From assembly GCA_964509425.1 (NCBI GenBank), contig CAZDWZ010000010.1, forward strand, positions 102,025-166,024: a DNA stretch of 64,000 nt, given 5' to 3'. A program made the position numbers and the translations under genes. A model generated the notes under the pieces. That model was not told where the DNA came from. It searched no databases and was given only the letters and a program-made list of their open reading frames with translations. Each line of letters opens with the position of its first letter. Position 1 is the first letter of the stretch. Shown piece by piece: positions 35,736 through 44,245 of the stretch. This DNA is from CAZDWZ01 sp964509425. Its GTDB lineage: Bacteria > Bdellovibrionota_C > UBA2361 > SZUA-149 > CAZDWZ01.

Positions 35736-36455
35736 TTAGAACCTGAGTGCGAGGATGGTCTCGAGCGCCTCGAGACACTGGGTGTCACGGGTCCCTGCGG
35801 ACGCGCGAACGATGCGCGTCCTCGCGTAGAGCGTGACCTCCTTCGGAACGTACTGTTTCGCGTCGTCGGAGAGGCGGCCCGTCATGGAGAGGAGCGGGTC
35901 CGTGTTTGACAGATACTCCCCGCCGGACGCGAGATCCTCGAGGACGGCGCGCGCCACATCGACGATCTCCTCCCGGTGCGTGCTCGCCATTCCGTCCAGC
36001 TCAGCCTGAGTCCAGAGGAGGGACTCGCGAGTCCCACCGGGGACATACAGGAAGATAGCGAGAACTTCGTTTCTGGGTCCGAGCTCGCCGTCGTCGCAGC
36101 GGCACTCGAGCCAGGAGACGACCCGGGAAGACACGAGCTCCAAGGCGCTCCTGCCATCAACGCCCAGCGTTTTCGTGACGTTTAGCATTCTCAGGAGATA
36201 CTCCTTCGCCCACGCGATGCTCCGGCCGCTGAACTCCTCGAGGAGAATCCGGACAAGGGACATCTCGAGACGCGTGAGGGACGTCACGAAGCCGAGCGCC
36301 TGCTTGGTCTTCTTCAGCTTGTCGCTCGTGGCGAGGCTGCTCCTGATCCAGCTGCCGATCGTCGTGAGCACCGCGAGACCGATGCAGCAGAGAATGAGGA
36401 TCGGGAGCATGTTCGTGAGCTTGTCCAGCTCGGCCGTCATCTGCTGTGCATTCAA
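35736..36455 (-). CDS. Membrane protein, 239-residue family, paralog 1
   Basis: A 239-residue protein. One N-terminal membrane helix (LPILILCCIGLAVLTTIGSW) precedes a soluble, mostly helical domain. It aligns with the protein at 38945 (also exactly 239 residues): LT.L...E...R, W..EYLLR....V, WLECRCD versus WLLCGCE, LGPRNEVLAIFLYVPGG versus a matching IL.FLP.G, and LLWTQAEL versus FMWTREE. The paired-cysteine C-x-C motif is invariant. Unknown family. Isolated on minus, converging with the ten-cysteine secreted gene, with a leader hairpin (36518-36538) and its own terminator. Confidence 0.75.
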   Translation of the reverse strand: MNAQQMTAELDKLTNMLPILILCCIGLAVLTTIGSWIRSSLATSDKLKKTKQALGFVTSLTRLEMSLVRILLEEFSGRSIAWAKEYLLRMLNVTKTLGVDGRSALELVSSRVVSWLECRCDDGELGPRNEVLAIFLYVPGGTRESLLWTQAELDGMASTHREEIVDVARAVLEDLASGGEYLSNTDPLLSMTGRLSDDAKQYVPKEVTLYARTRIVRASAGTRDTQCLEALETILALRF

Positions 36456-36517
36456 CCGTCGACCCCTTTCGAAGAAAGCGATTTAGTCGTTTCTGCGTTG
36501 TGAAAGAACCACGCGAG

Positions 36518-36538
36518 AAGAGTAGCCTGCCCACTCTT
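36518..36538 (-). other. Leader hairpin of the 35736 gene
   Basis: AAGAGT, 9-base loop containing GCCC, ACTCTT: a perfect 6-bp stem 62 bases upstream of the start codon. Confidence 0.45.
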
Positions 36539-36661
36539 GTCACGTGTCGCCGAGACGTGAAAACAACGGGCTTTCTCACGTTATTCGGCTTGTTTTCCAA
36601 AGTTTTGGAATTGTCTCTGGAAAGTCTTTCCCTCTGGAAGGCGAGGCGGGTTCGAAGTGGA

Positions 36662-36765
36662 GGGCTCGAACTGGAACGGGGTTCATTCTGAGGAGAAAGG
36701 TTCGCTATTAGTTGGGCTCGAACTGGAACGGGGTTCATTCTGAGGAGAAAGGTTCGCTATTAGTT
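36662..36765. repeat. 52-bp tandem duplication
   Basis: Two near-identical 52-bp units starting GGGCTCGAACTGGAACGGGG at 36662 and 36714. Single copies of the GGAACGGGGTTCAT core occur at 35611 and four near 48829-48893. Confidence 0.9.
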
Positions 36766-36767
36766 TG

Positions 36768-36936
36768 AACCACAGCGGCACGAAGGCACTGAGCTTGCAC
36801 GGAGTACGAAGCGAATCGGACTTTTCGTCGTGTTGAAAAAACTCAGCCCCACCCACTTCTCTGTGCAAACCCTGTGCCGCTGTGTCTCTGTGGTTCAAGA
36901 GAAATAAAAAAGAAGCACAGAGACACGGAGCCACAG
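36768..36936. repeat. CACAGAG-type inverted repeat pair
   Basis: A right-hand half (AACCACAGCGGCACGAAGGC, 36768) is followed by a left arm (36872-36895, CTGTGTCTCTGTGGTT) and a right arm (36913-36936), so one complete and one half element are nested here. Confidence 0.8.
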
Positions 36937-37023
36937 CGACAAAATGAATAGGAGCAGCAGCTCTCACAAAACCTCTCGAAGCCGCAGCTTTCGAGAGGCC
37001 GTGAAAGCTGCGGCAAACCTATT

Positions 37024-37266
37024 TCAGCACTCATATCCGTCGCGGAGTTCGCGGCGGAGCCAGCCGATCTCGACGTTGAGGACGCAGAGCCGCTGCTCGG
37101 TGTCGGAGCCGATCGGCGCGTTCAGCCGGCGGAGATCTGCGCGTTCGTCGAGCATGCGCTGAAGCTGGTCCAGCTGCGCGAGCCGCTCCGGGTTCCAGAA
37201 CGACATCCACAGCCGGGTGAGGAACTTCCACGACGCCGCGACGAAGCTTACGAAATTCGAGAACAT
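37024..37266 (-). CDS. Small membrane/coil protein, cassette type
   Basis: An 80-residue protein starting MFSNFVSFVAASWKFLTRLW, an amphipathic or membrane-inserting aromatic segment, followed by a charged helix (LAQLDQLQRMLDERADLRRL) of coiled-coil type and a final C. AAGGA is nine bases before the ATG. Single gene; not recognised. Confidence 0.55.
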   Translation of the reverse strand: MFSNFVSFVAASWKFLTRLWMSFWNPERLAQLDQLQRMLDERADLRRLNAPIGSDTEQRLCVLNVEIGWLRRELRDGYEC

Positions 37267-37909
37267 TGAATTTTTCCTTGGGTGATTGCTGCCGTCCGGA
37301 AAGACTCAACACGGTTGAGCCCGCGCGGGCGGCGGAAAGAGAAATCTTCGGTATGTAATTGTGAAGAGAGCGGTGCCGTGCCTTCTCTCTTTCTATGCGG
37401 TCTCAATCTAAACAGGCGGGAAACGGCAGACTACGATTCGACTAACGTTCCCCGGCAAAGCCGCAATTATTGAATGGGAAGCAAAGGATTGGTCGCCCGA
37501 GGTCGGCTACCGGAAATGTCGTGCTCTGAGACCGCTTCCACCGAGAGCGAGACTTCATCACCGAGCCGAGGAGCCGAATGAATGGCTGAACCCTCAGCCG
37601 GGAACGGGCGTCTCGATTTTGGAGGCTGAACGGGGAGTGAGTCCCCGGGAGCTGAAATTCCTTACTGAGCAGGAACAAACAGAGGGGTGTTTTTAAATGC
37701 TGGACTATGGAGATTGTATTGACAATTACCATACGGTCGGCTCAGACACGGGATCTCCGTCTCGCTTCTGGAAATTTTCTCTAACGTAATCGATTCCTCA
37801 TCCGGACGCAGCCGAGCCTTAGCCGCCTCTGCCGATATCATCGATCGAGCCTCCGCTGCTTTGGGGCGCTCGAGACGACGCGAAGGGTATTGAAGAGAGG
37901 AAAGGTTAT
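37267..37909. other. Gene-free spacer upstream of 37910
   Basis: About 640 bases without a supported gene or strong repeat. It must carry the promoter of the secreted-protein gene; I see no clear consensus pair. Confidence 0.35.
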
Positions 37910-38869
37910 ATGATTCGTCGAACTACTTTACTGCCGCTCTCAGCGGCGTTCCTCCTGTTTTCCGCCGCGGACGCCGTGGGTGATGGATCCAATAGCGATT
38001 CGCCGGAACCGGCCGGACAGGTCGAGCTTTCGAAGCGCTATACGGGCGGCGGTTGTTTTTTGCCGAACGAATTTCCGACCGGTTTTGTGTCAGGCCGGTT
38101 CGTGCCCTACCTCACGGCAGGCAGGCCTCCCGAGGACCCAAAGGACTCGGCTACATGCGAGATCAAGCGGGATGCAGATAAGCGGATTGTCGAATTTGAC
38201 TGCGCCTGCGCGAGTTTTGGGCCGCTCGAGTGCGTCTTTCACTACTCGTCGCCCTTCCGTGGCGCGGACCTCTGTCCGCTCGGCGTTTTCCCAACCTGGG
38301 ATGTGGCGATTGAGCGTATCCGGCTGCCCGGCCCCCATCATTGGCCAGCAATTCGGATTACGCCTGACTCGCCGGCCTTTGCAGAGCTTACGCGGTTGTA
38401 TGCACGAGAAGATAAGTCGACGTTTCAGCGTGAGATATGCTGGATGAGTTCTGGCCGTGGGCAGAGACTTGCTCGATGCGCGGCATCACCGCGGGCAAAA
38501 ATCGCGATGCTGCCGCACAAAGTCGAGAATATTCAGTGCTGCTCGAAGCGACTTCCATCGGTCGGCGCCGAAGCAAACGAAGACGGGTCTTTCGTGACAG
38601 TCGAACAGTTCTTCTTCGGAGGACCTGCAACCGCTGGAAATGACACAAGCGTTTCGGACGCGGTGGATCCCAGCGTCAGCAGTTCTTTCGAATCAGAAGT
38701 TCCGGTCTTTGCTGTATCGACAGACGTGAACGCGGAGGTTGAAAACGATACGTCGACTGAACTCTTCCTGGAAGAGATGCCGATTCCCGAGCTCGAACCA
38801 ATCGAAACAAAAGCCGGGGAAGAGGACGCGCCGGGTGTGAGCACGGACGAAAGCCGTGCGACCGAGTGA
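37910..38869 (+). CDS. Secreted ten-cysteine protein, paralog 2
   Basis: A 319-residue protein with signal peptide (MIRRTTLLPLSAAFLLFSAA, cleavage near ADA). Its ten cysteines (49, 83, 98, 100, 108, 122, 177, 190, 210, 211) match those of the 34522 protein in order and spacing. Shared blocks include CEIKRD, CAC, FQREIC, KVENIQCC, TVEQFFFGGPA and ELFLEEMPI. The C-terminal 90 residues are acidic and Ser/Val-rich, likely disordered. GAGGAAAGG lies before the ATG. It converges with the second membrane paralog after 75 bp. Confidence 0.8.
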   Translation: MIRRTTLLPLSAAFLLFSAADAVGDGSNSDSPEPAGQVELSKRYTGGGCFLPNEFPTGFVSGRFVPYLTAGRPPEDPKDSATCEIKRDADKRIVEFDCACASFGPLECVFHYSSPFRGADLCPLGVFPTWDVAIERIRLPGPHHWPAIRITPDSPAFAELTRLYAREDKSTFQREICWMSSGRGQRLARCAASPRAKIAMLPHKVENIQCCSKRLPSVGAEANEDGSFVTVEQFFFGGPATAGNDTSVSDAVDPSVSSSFESEVPVFAVSTDVNAEVENDTSTELFLEEMPIPELEPIETKAGEEDAPGVSTDESRATE

Positions 38870-38917
38870 AGGAAGAAATTGCATCGATCTGGAATGGGTG
38901 GATTGTCACTCAAGTAA

Positions 38918-38940
38918 GGAAGAAGTGGGCGAGCTTCTCC
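38918..38940 (-). terminator. Conserved-loop terminator, copy 3
   Basis: GGAAGAAG, loop TGGGCGAG, CTTCTCC, immediately beyond the stop of the minus-strand membrane gene at 38945. Confidence 0.65.
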
Positions 38941-38944
38941 TTTG

Positions 38945-39664
38945 TTACAACCGTCGCTTGAGGAGCGTCTTTAGCGTAATGAGCACGTCTTTCGATCGAA
39001 CAGTCCCGTGTCCCCTTCTCTCGAGCTCCGCGTCAAGAGCTGCAAGCGCGACGCTCCGCTCCTGAGCCGAGAGGAGCGCGGTCACTCCCAACATCGTATG
39101 CGGGCCTGTGTCACCCACCGTCGACGTCGCGATGCTGGCCAAGAGCAAATACGCCGCTTCCATGATATCGATAAGCTCGGCCTCCCCAAATCGCGCTCGC
39201 TCCTCACGGGTCCACATGAACCGCCCGAGCTCCCCCGTTGGGAGGAACCTGAGGATCCAGGTTGCGTCCAGCCGACATCCGGCTCCGCGGCCTTCGCAGC
39301 CGCAGAGAAGCCATGTCCAGAGCCCGCTTCGGAACAAGAGCGGCTGGCGTGCGATGCTGGCAATCTGCACACGACGTTGGCCTTCGGCGACTTCAAAGAG
39401 GCGAATCAGGTATTCCCGCCCCCAGGTCCTACTCACCGTGAGGTGTCTCACCAGATGCCGCAAGATGAAGCCCTCAATCGGACTGAGCTTCGTTAGGACG
39501 CCCAGGGCGAGAACCGCGTCTCGCCCCTCCAGCCAATGGCGCACCAGTGCCTGAATCCAGCGCGAGATCTGAGCGCGGTATGCGCTGCTCAGGTACCACA
39601 GCAGGCAGGCAACGATCATCACTGCTCCGATCGTCAGCAAGGGCACGAGCAACTCGACGAACAT
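38945..39664 (-). CDS. Membrane protein, 239-residue family, paralog 2
   Basis: A 239-residue protein starting MFVELLVPLLTIGAVMIVAC, with GGGGA before the ATG; one N-terminal membrane helix, then a helical soluble domain. See the 35736 gene for shared motifs; here they read WGREYLIRLFEVAEG, WTWLLCGCEG, FMWTREERARFGEAELID. Same length and same position relative to a ten-cysteine secreted gene (convergent) as paralog 1, suggesting duplication of the pair. Function unknown. Confidence 0.75.
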   Translation of the reverse strand: MFVELLVPLLTIGAVMIVACLLWYLSSAYRAQISRWIQALVRHWLEGRDAVLALGVLTKLSPIEGFILRHLVRHLTVSRTWGREYLIRLFEVAEGQRRVQIASIARQPLLFRSGLWTWLLCGCEGRGAGCRLDATWILRFLPTGELGRFMWTREERARFGEAELIDIMEAAYLLLASIATSTVGDTGPHTMLGVTALLSAQERSVALAALDAELERRGHGTVRSKDVLITLKTLLKRRL

Positions 39665-39869
39665 CACTTTCCCCAAACGTGACCTACCGGAAAAAAGGAT
39701 CCGGCTTTCCCTTTGAAAGAACCACAGAGCGTGCAAGCCCACTCCTTTCAGGGTTTCTCAAAGCAATGAGCTGCAAAGGTTATGAGTATGGAAAGCGTGG
39801 CTTTCGGGAGGTCAGGGAAATGTATCCACATCTCAACCGAGGTCGTAACGAAGTCACGCTCATCCTGAT

Positions 39870-40024
39870 TGAACCACGGAGGCACAGGGGCGCAGAGTTT
39901 ACACAGGGATGAAGCGAAGCAGATCATGATTTCTACTCTGCGTACTTTGCGTGCTCTGCGGTTGCAGTCGAGAATTGAAGAATGAACCAGAAGTGCAACC
40001 GCAGAGCACGCAAAGGTCGCGGAG
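39870..40024. repeat. CACAGAG-type element, GCGGTTGC subtype
   Basis: A half element (AACCACGGAGGCACAGG, 39873) is followed by a complete inverted repeat of the second subtype: left arm 39935-39965 (CTCTGCGTACTTTGCGTGCT...) and right arm 39994-40024 (GCAACCGCAGAGCACGCAAA...). Confidence 0.85.
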
Positions 40025-40181
40025 GATGTGTTTAAGGTGTGTGCTTAGCGCGAACCCCGCTCCAGAGTGAAATTAACGCTACCTCTGCGCTGTTCAAGCT
40101 CGGTGCTTCCGTATCGGTGTGGTTAAAAAAGGTAAGCTTCGCGAACCAGGGTCTTGACGACGCGACGATTCGCCTTCCGGA

Positions 40182-40317
40182 TGGAACCACAGAGGCACAG
40201 GGGCCCAGAGATTGCGCAGAGAAAAAGTGCTAAGCAGAGAATGTTCTCCACTCCGCGTCCTTTGCGGTTGCATTTCCCGTTGAAGATTGAAGAGAAGAGT
40301 GCAACCGCAGCGGATGT
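40182..40317. repeat. CACAGAG-type elements, both subtypes
   Basis: GGAACCACAGAGGCACAGGG at 40182 (subtype A half) is followed by a subtype B pair: CTCCGCGTCCTTTGCGGTTGC and GTGCAACCGCAGCGGATG (40250-40317). Confidence 0.8.
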
Positions 40318-40368
40318 GTTCAGCGCGAACCCTGGCGGGGCTAATCTGGCTAGTTTCGGGTCAGAAAA

Positions 40369-41794
40369 TGTTTCACGTGAAACATTTTCCGAGTGAGAGA
40401 GTGTTGGAGTGTCGATGTGGTCGAATATAGAGACGCTGGGTTATCGTTGTTGAGTCTCACAGTCGTAAATTGTTTCACGTGAAACAATTTATAATTAAAT
40501 AAGTGTCCTTGTCGCGGATGGAAAAGTCAGAAGCCGCCCGCTCCATATCTTGTTGCGCACTTAGCTTTCGGAGAATGTTTCACGTGAAACATTTTGTGAT
40601 TAGTCTTGTCGCTTATCGCTAGAACAGCACGACTCGGCGACTTGGCACGGGGGTCATCTTGAAGAAAATGATTCTCCTGGGCTTCCTTCTCCGTGCAGTC
40701 TCTGTGTCTCCGTGCCTCTGTGGTTAAAGAGTCGTCGCGGGTCAGGTCGTAGAGACGCGGGGCTCGCCAGCCAATTGAACCACAGAGACACAGACGGAGA
40801 GGATCTGGAGCTGGGTGCATCTTGAGTAAAGAATGTTTCACGTCAAACATCTTCTGGAGAGATTAGTCGTCGTCTGTGTGGCGTGGTTCTCCATCCGGGA
40901 TCTTTGGGTAGAACAAAGTGTTTAGCGACGCGGCGAGATATTGGCAGCGCCTTGCGGGTAAATTGTTTCACGTGAAACAATTTCATATTAGATGAGTGCC
41001 GGACGAGGCTCTGCGGCTGATACATCGCCGCTAAGGCTCAGTTTTTAAGCGTTGTTAGAGCAAATTGTTTCACGTGAAACAATTTGCTTGAAGAATAGTC
41101 TTAAATTAGCCCAAGCAGTGCTCCGCAATCTGAGCCGCTCTGGCTGCGATCGGTGGTCAGGAAGGGGATCAACCAGTGGGCTCTGGAGATCGAAAGTTGT
41201 TTGTATCTCTAGGTCTTCTCCAGAGGTGTTTCACGTGGAACGCTTCGCCATGGAACCAATCCTGAGATTCCTAAGAGTTCGAGACTTCAGAGGCCGCTGT
41301 CCGTGGCGGGCAATTGCGCGGGCTGTTTGCTCGGAAAATGTTTCACGTGAAACATTTTCCGATGAGCAGCGGACGTTATTTCGTCATCGAGCTTAGTGCT
41401 GGTCTATTTGAGCTTCACAGAAGCTGTTCCTGCGCAGAACTTGGGTGGGACCCAATCGAACATCGAGGATCAGGCGCAAAGCACTGAGGCCTTTTAGAGT
41501 GGGAGAGAGAGTCTCTGGATTCATTTCAGCGGATCACCCATCGTCTCATCAAAAAATGTTTCACGTGAAACATTTTCTGATGACGGCGCGCGTAACTTAA
41601 CGCGAGAGCTTACGCAGCGACGGAGGACTTTCCGACCGAAGTCCGCGGGGGACATTCGGAATGGAGTGGTCGGAGAAGACTCCGCAGCAAGTGCTCCGCG
41701 CCGAGAACTTTATTGCAAGCACGGAAAAAGTTAGTCAGGGCACTTATTCCGGTTAGAAGCAAAGTTTTGCTCAGAAAATGTTTCACGTGAAACA
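40369..41794. promoter_or_regulatory. parS centromere-like array, eight perfect sites
   Basis: TGTTTCACGTGAAACA occurs exactly at 40369, 40471, 40576, 40964, 41066, 41339, 41557 and 41779 (16 bases each). Degenerate sites lie at 40834 (one change) and 41227 (two changes). Five or more spacings are near 102-112 bp or about twice that. There is no gene in 39665-42020, and parA starts 227 bp after the last site. ParB loads at such sites; the array is the likely chromosomal centromere. Confidence 0.95.
40687..40798. repeat. CACAGAG-type inverted repeat inside the parS region
   Basis: Left arm CAGTCTCTGTGTCTCCGTGC...CTGTGGTT (to 40728) and right arm TTGAACCACAGAGACACAG (40776-40798) lie between the third perfect and first degenerate parS sites. 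Confidence 0.8.
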
Positions 41795-42020
41795 TTTTCT
41801 GAGCTGACACGGGGTGAATTAAGGGGCGAAAGTCACTCAGCTCGCGATGGATCGGAACCATCTCCGCGATACGAAGGCTCGAAATCACTCGCTCTCGTGT
41901 GAGGAGGACGCGAGACCGGGGCGCGCCTTTCCGCGTGGAACTTTTCCGGCCCCAAGAGCCGATAAACAGTGAAAATAAACCGGTGTAGGACCCAATATCG
42001 TGTGGTAGTTCAAACCTCCT

Positions 42021-42848
42021 ATGGGAAGAGTCATTGCAGTTGTGAATCAGAAGGGCGGAGTCGGAAAGACGACGACGACCGTGAACCTGTCATCGGCCTG
42101 CGCGGCATTGGGCAGGAAGGTGCTCGTTGTAGACATCGATCCCCAGGGGAACGCCACGAGCGGGCTTGGTGTTGATAAAAACGGTCTCGAGGCGACCCTC
42201 TACGACGTCTTCTTGGGTGTCTTCAACCTTAGCTCGGTCATCGTGGGGACCGAGCAGACCAGTTTGTGGGTGGCTCCTTCGAATGCGGACTTGGTTGGCG
42301 TCGAAGTCGAGCTGAGCGGTGTGCCGGGGCGCGAACATCGCCTGAAAAATCAATTGAGCCGGCTAAGGACCCAGTTCGACTACATTATTCTTGATTGTCC
42401 GCCATCCCTCGGACTTTTAACGCTGAACGCCCTGGTGGCTGCGAACTCCGTGCTCGTTCCACTCCAGTGCGAATATTACGCGCTTGAAGGGATTTCCTCT
42501 TTGATGCAAACCATAGCCCTTGCCCGGCAGGAGCTGAATAAGACGCTCGAGCTGGAAGGAGTTGTCCTCACAATGTATGACGGGAGGACGAATCTCGCCC
42601 GCCAGGTCAGTGGAGAGGCGAGAAAACATTTCGGAGAGGCTGTATTTAAGTCCATGATCCCGAGGAATGTCCGGTTGTCCGAGGCGCCGAGCTTTGGAAA
42701 ACCCATATTCCTCTATGATCCGCAGTCCATCGGGGCTCAAGCATACAGCGACCTCGCCCTCGAGCTCGAAGAGCGGCATGGAGCCGTAGAACCGGTGTCT
42801 CAGCTCGTGGCGAACTCCCGAAGAGGCAGAAGATTAGCGAATTCTTAG
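42021..42848 (+). CDS. parA: Chromosome partitioning ATPase ParA/Soj
   Basis: A 275-residue deviant-Walker ATPase. QKGGVGKTTTTVNLS gives signature Lys11 and Lys16; DIDPQGNATSGLGVD and YIILDCPPSLGLLTLNAL are the A' and B motifs. With ParB bound at parS it moves or orients origins; it acts on the nucleoid. It starts 227 bp after the parS array and is followed after 5 bp by parB, so the two are co-transcribed. Chromosomal (short, no HTH) ParA type. Confidence 0.97.
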   Translation: MGRVIAVVNQKGGVGKTTTTVNLSSACAALGRKVLVVDIDPQGNATSGLGVDKNGLEATLYDVFLGVFNLSSVIVGTEQTSLWVAPSNADLVGVEVELSGVPGREHRLKNQLSRLRTQFDYIILDCPPSLGLLTLNALVAANSVLVPLQCEYYALEGISSLMQTIALARQELNKTLELEGVVLTMYDGRTNLARQVSGEARKHFGEAVFKSMIPRNVRLSEAPSFGKPIFLYDPQSIGAQAYSDLALELEERHGAVEPVSQLVANSRRGRRLANS

Positions 42849-42853
42849 GACCT

Positions 42854-44245
42854 ATGAGCACACGAAGAAGCGGAGATCAGCTGCAAGTCATACCGGGAAA
42901 CCTCGAAGGGAATGACGAGGACACGGGAGACGACGCCCTCGAATTTAAGTTTCCGTCGAATCGGGAATTTAATCCGCCGCAAAAAGGCGCCAACGTTCCC
43001 CGACGGAAGAGTGTCCTCGGTCGCGGACTCTCGGCACTTTTGACGTCTTCCGCAGTGCCCGTCGACCTCTCAAATATACCCCTTGCCGGAGTGGGCGGAA
43101 ACGCTCTCACAGAGCAGGAAAAGCCCATAAAACAAGGCTCGGAGAAGCTTCCTTCCGGAAAGTCCACGAACACCCGCGAGCAAAAAGCTGCGTCGTTGCC
43201 GAAGCCGTTTCCGGCCGACGACACCCCCCCTCCGGTACCCAGTCCGTTTACGCCCCCGGCCCCGACTGCGGTCACCGCGGGAGCGACTTCGGCGAGCGGA
43301 ATCGGAGCCGCCTCGAACCCAGGAGCAGCATTCGGAGAGGACGACGGCCTCATTGACGGCGGGCTCGTGTACCTCTCGGTTGACCGCGTTCGCGCGAACC
43401 CCGATCAACCGAGACGCACGTTTCCACAAGCCGAACTTGAAGATCTTTCCGAGACGATCAAAAAGACCGGGCTCCTGCAGCCGCTCGTCGTTCGTCGGCG
43501 AAAAGGCGAATCAGGACAGCTCGCCGCGTATGAGATCGTCGCGGGAGAGCGGCGTTTCCGGGCCGCTAAAATGGCGGGTTTGGTGAAAATTCCGGCGATT
43601 CTGAAGCAGCTAAACGATCAAGAAGCGCTTGAAATCGGTATCATCGAAAACGTTCAGCGAAGCAACCTGAACCCCATCGAAGAAGCGCTCGCCTATCAAC
43701 GACTCGTGGACACCTTCGGCTCGACGCAGAACGAAGTGGCCGAGAAAGTTGGAAAGGATCGAGCGTCGGTTGCGAACCTTCTCCGCCTCTTGAAGCTCGA
43801 TCCCTCGGTGCAGGAGATGATCGTAAGAGGGGATCTTTCCGCAGGTCACGGCCGGACACTTCTTCGCGCGGAGTCTCCCGAGCTCCAACGAACCGTCGCG
43901 AAGCGAATCCTCGACGAGGGGTTATCAGTTCGGGAAGCGGAGCTTCTCTCTCAAGGAGGAACACTCGAGCGTGATCGGCCGGTCGCGATCCCTGGAGCTT
44001 CCGTGGTGCCGGGAGCATCGGAGATCCCCGGTATACGAATTCCGGCGACCGCGCCCGGTGGAGAGTCAAAACCTGCGCCAAAAGTGCAAAAATCCCCGGA
44101 AATACTGGCTCTGGAAGAAGAGCTTCGCCGGACCCTCGGGACGAAAGTCAGTCTGCAATTTAGCGAGGCGGGACGCGGCGAGCTGCGAATCAGTTTCTAT
44201 TCGGTCGAGGAACTCGAAGGCATCGTCGAGATGTTCCGAGAATAA
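42854..44245 (+). CDS. parB: Chromosome partitioning protein ParB with long N-terminal extension
   Basis: A 463-residue CTPase/DNA-binding protein, against about 280-300 for most chromosomal ParBs. The LGRGLSALL segment, usually at the extreme N-terminus and part of the ParA-stimulating region, is at residues 55-63. It is followed by a Pro/Ala-rich linker (about 64-165). The ParB core starts at VDRVRANPDQPRRTF, has the CTP-binding GERRFRA box (231-237) and the HTH region. The C-terminal dimer domain is at about 405-463. The extra 54 N-terminal residues are acidic. Confidence 0.96.
   Translation: MSTRRSGDQLQVIPGNLEGNDEDTGDDALEFKFPSNREFNPPQKGANVPRRKSVLGRGLSALLTSSAVPVDLSNIPLAGVGGNALTEQEKPIKQGSEKLPSGKSTNTREQKAASLPKPFPADDTPPPVPSPFTPPAPTAVTAGATSASGIGAASNPGAAFGEDDGLIDGGLVYLSVDRVRANPDQPRRTFPQAELEDLSETIKKTGLLQPLVVRRRKGESGQLAAYEIVAGERRFRAAKMAGLVKIPAILKQLNDQEALEIGIIENVQRSNLNPIEEALAYQRLVDTFGSTQNEVAEKVGKDRASVANLLRLLKLDPSVQEMIVRGDLSAGHGRTLLRAESPELQRTVAKRILDEGLSVREAELLSQGGTLERDRPVAIPGASVVPGASEIPGIRIPATAPGGESKPAPKVQKSPEILALEEELRRTLGTKVSLQFSEAGRGELRISFYSVEELEGIVEMFRE

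Noticed and set aside
40369..41794. CRISPR array
   Set aside because: The repeated unit is a perfect parS palindrome with irregular 86-240 base spacing; there are no constant-length spacers and no cas genes.
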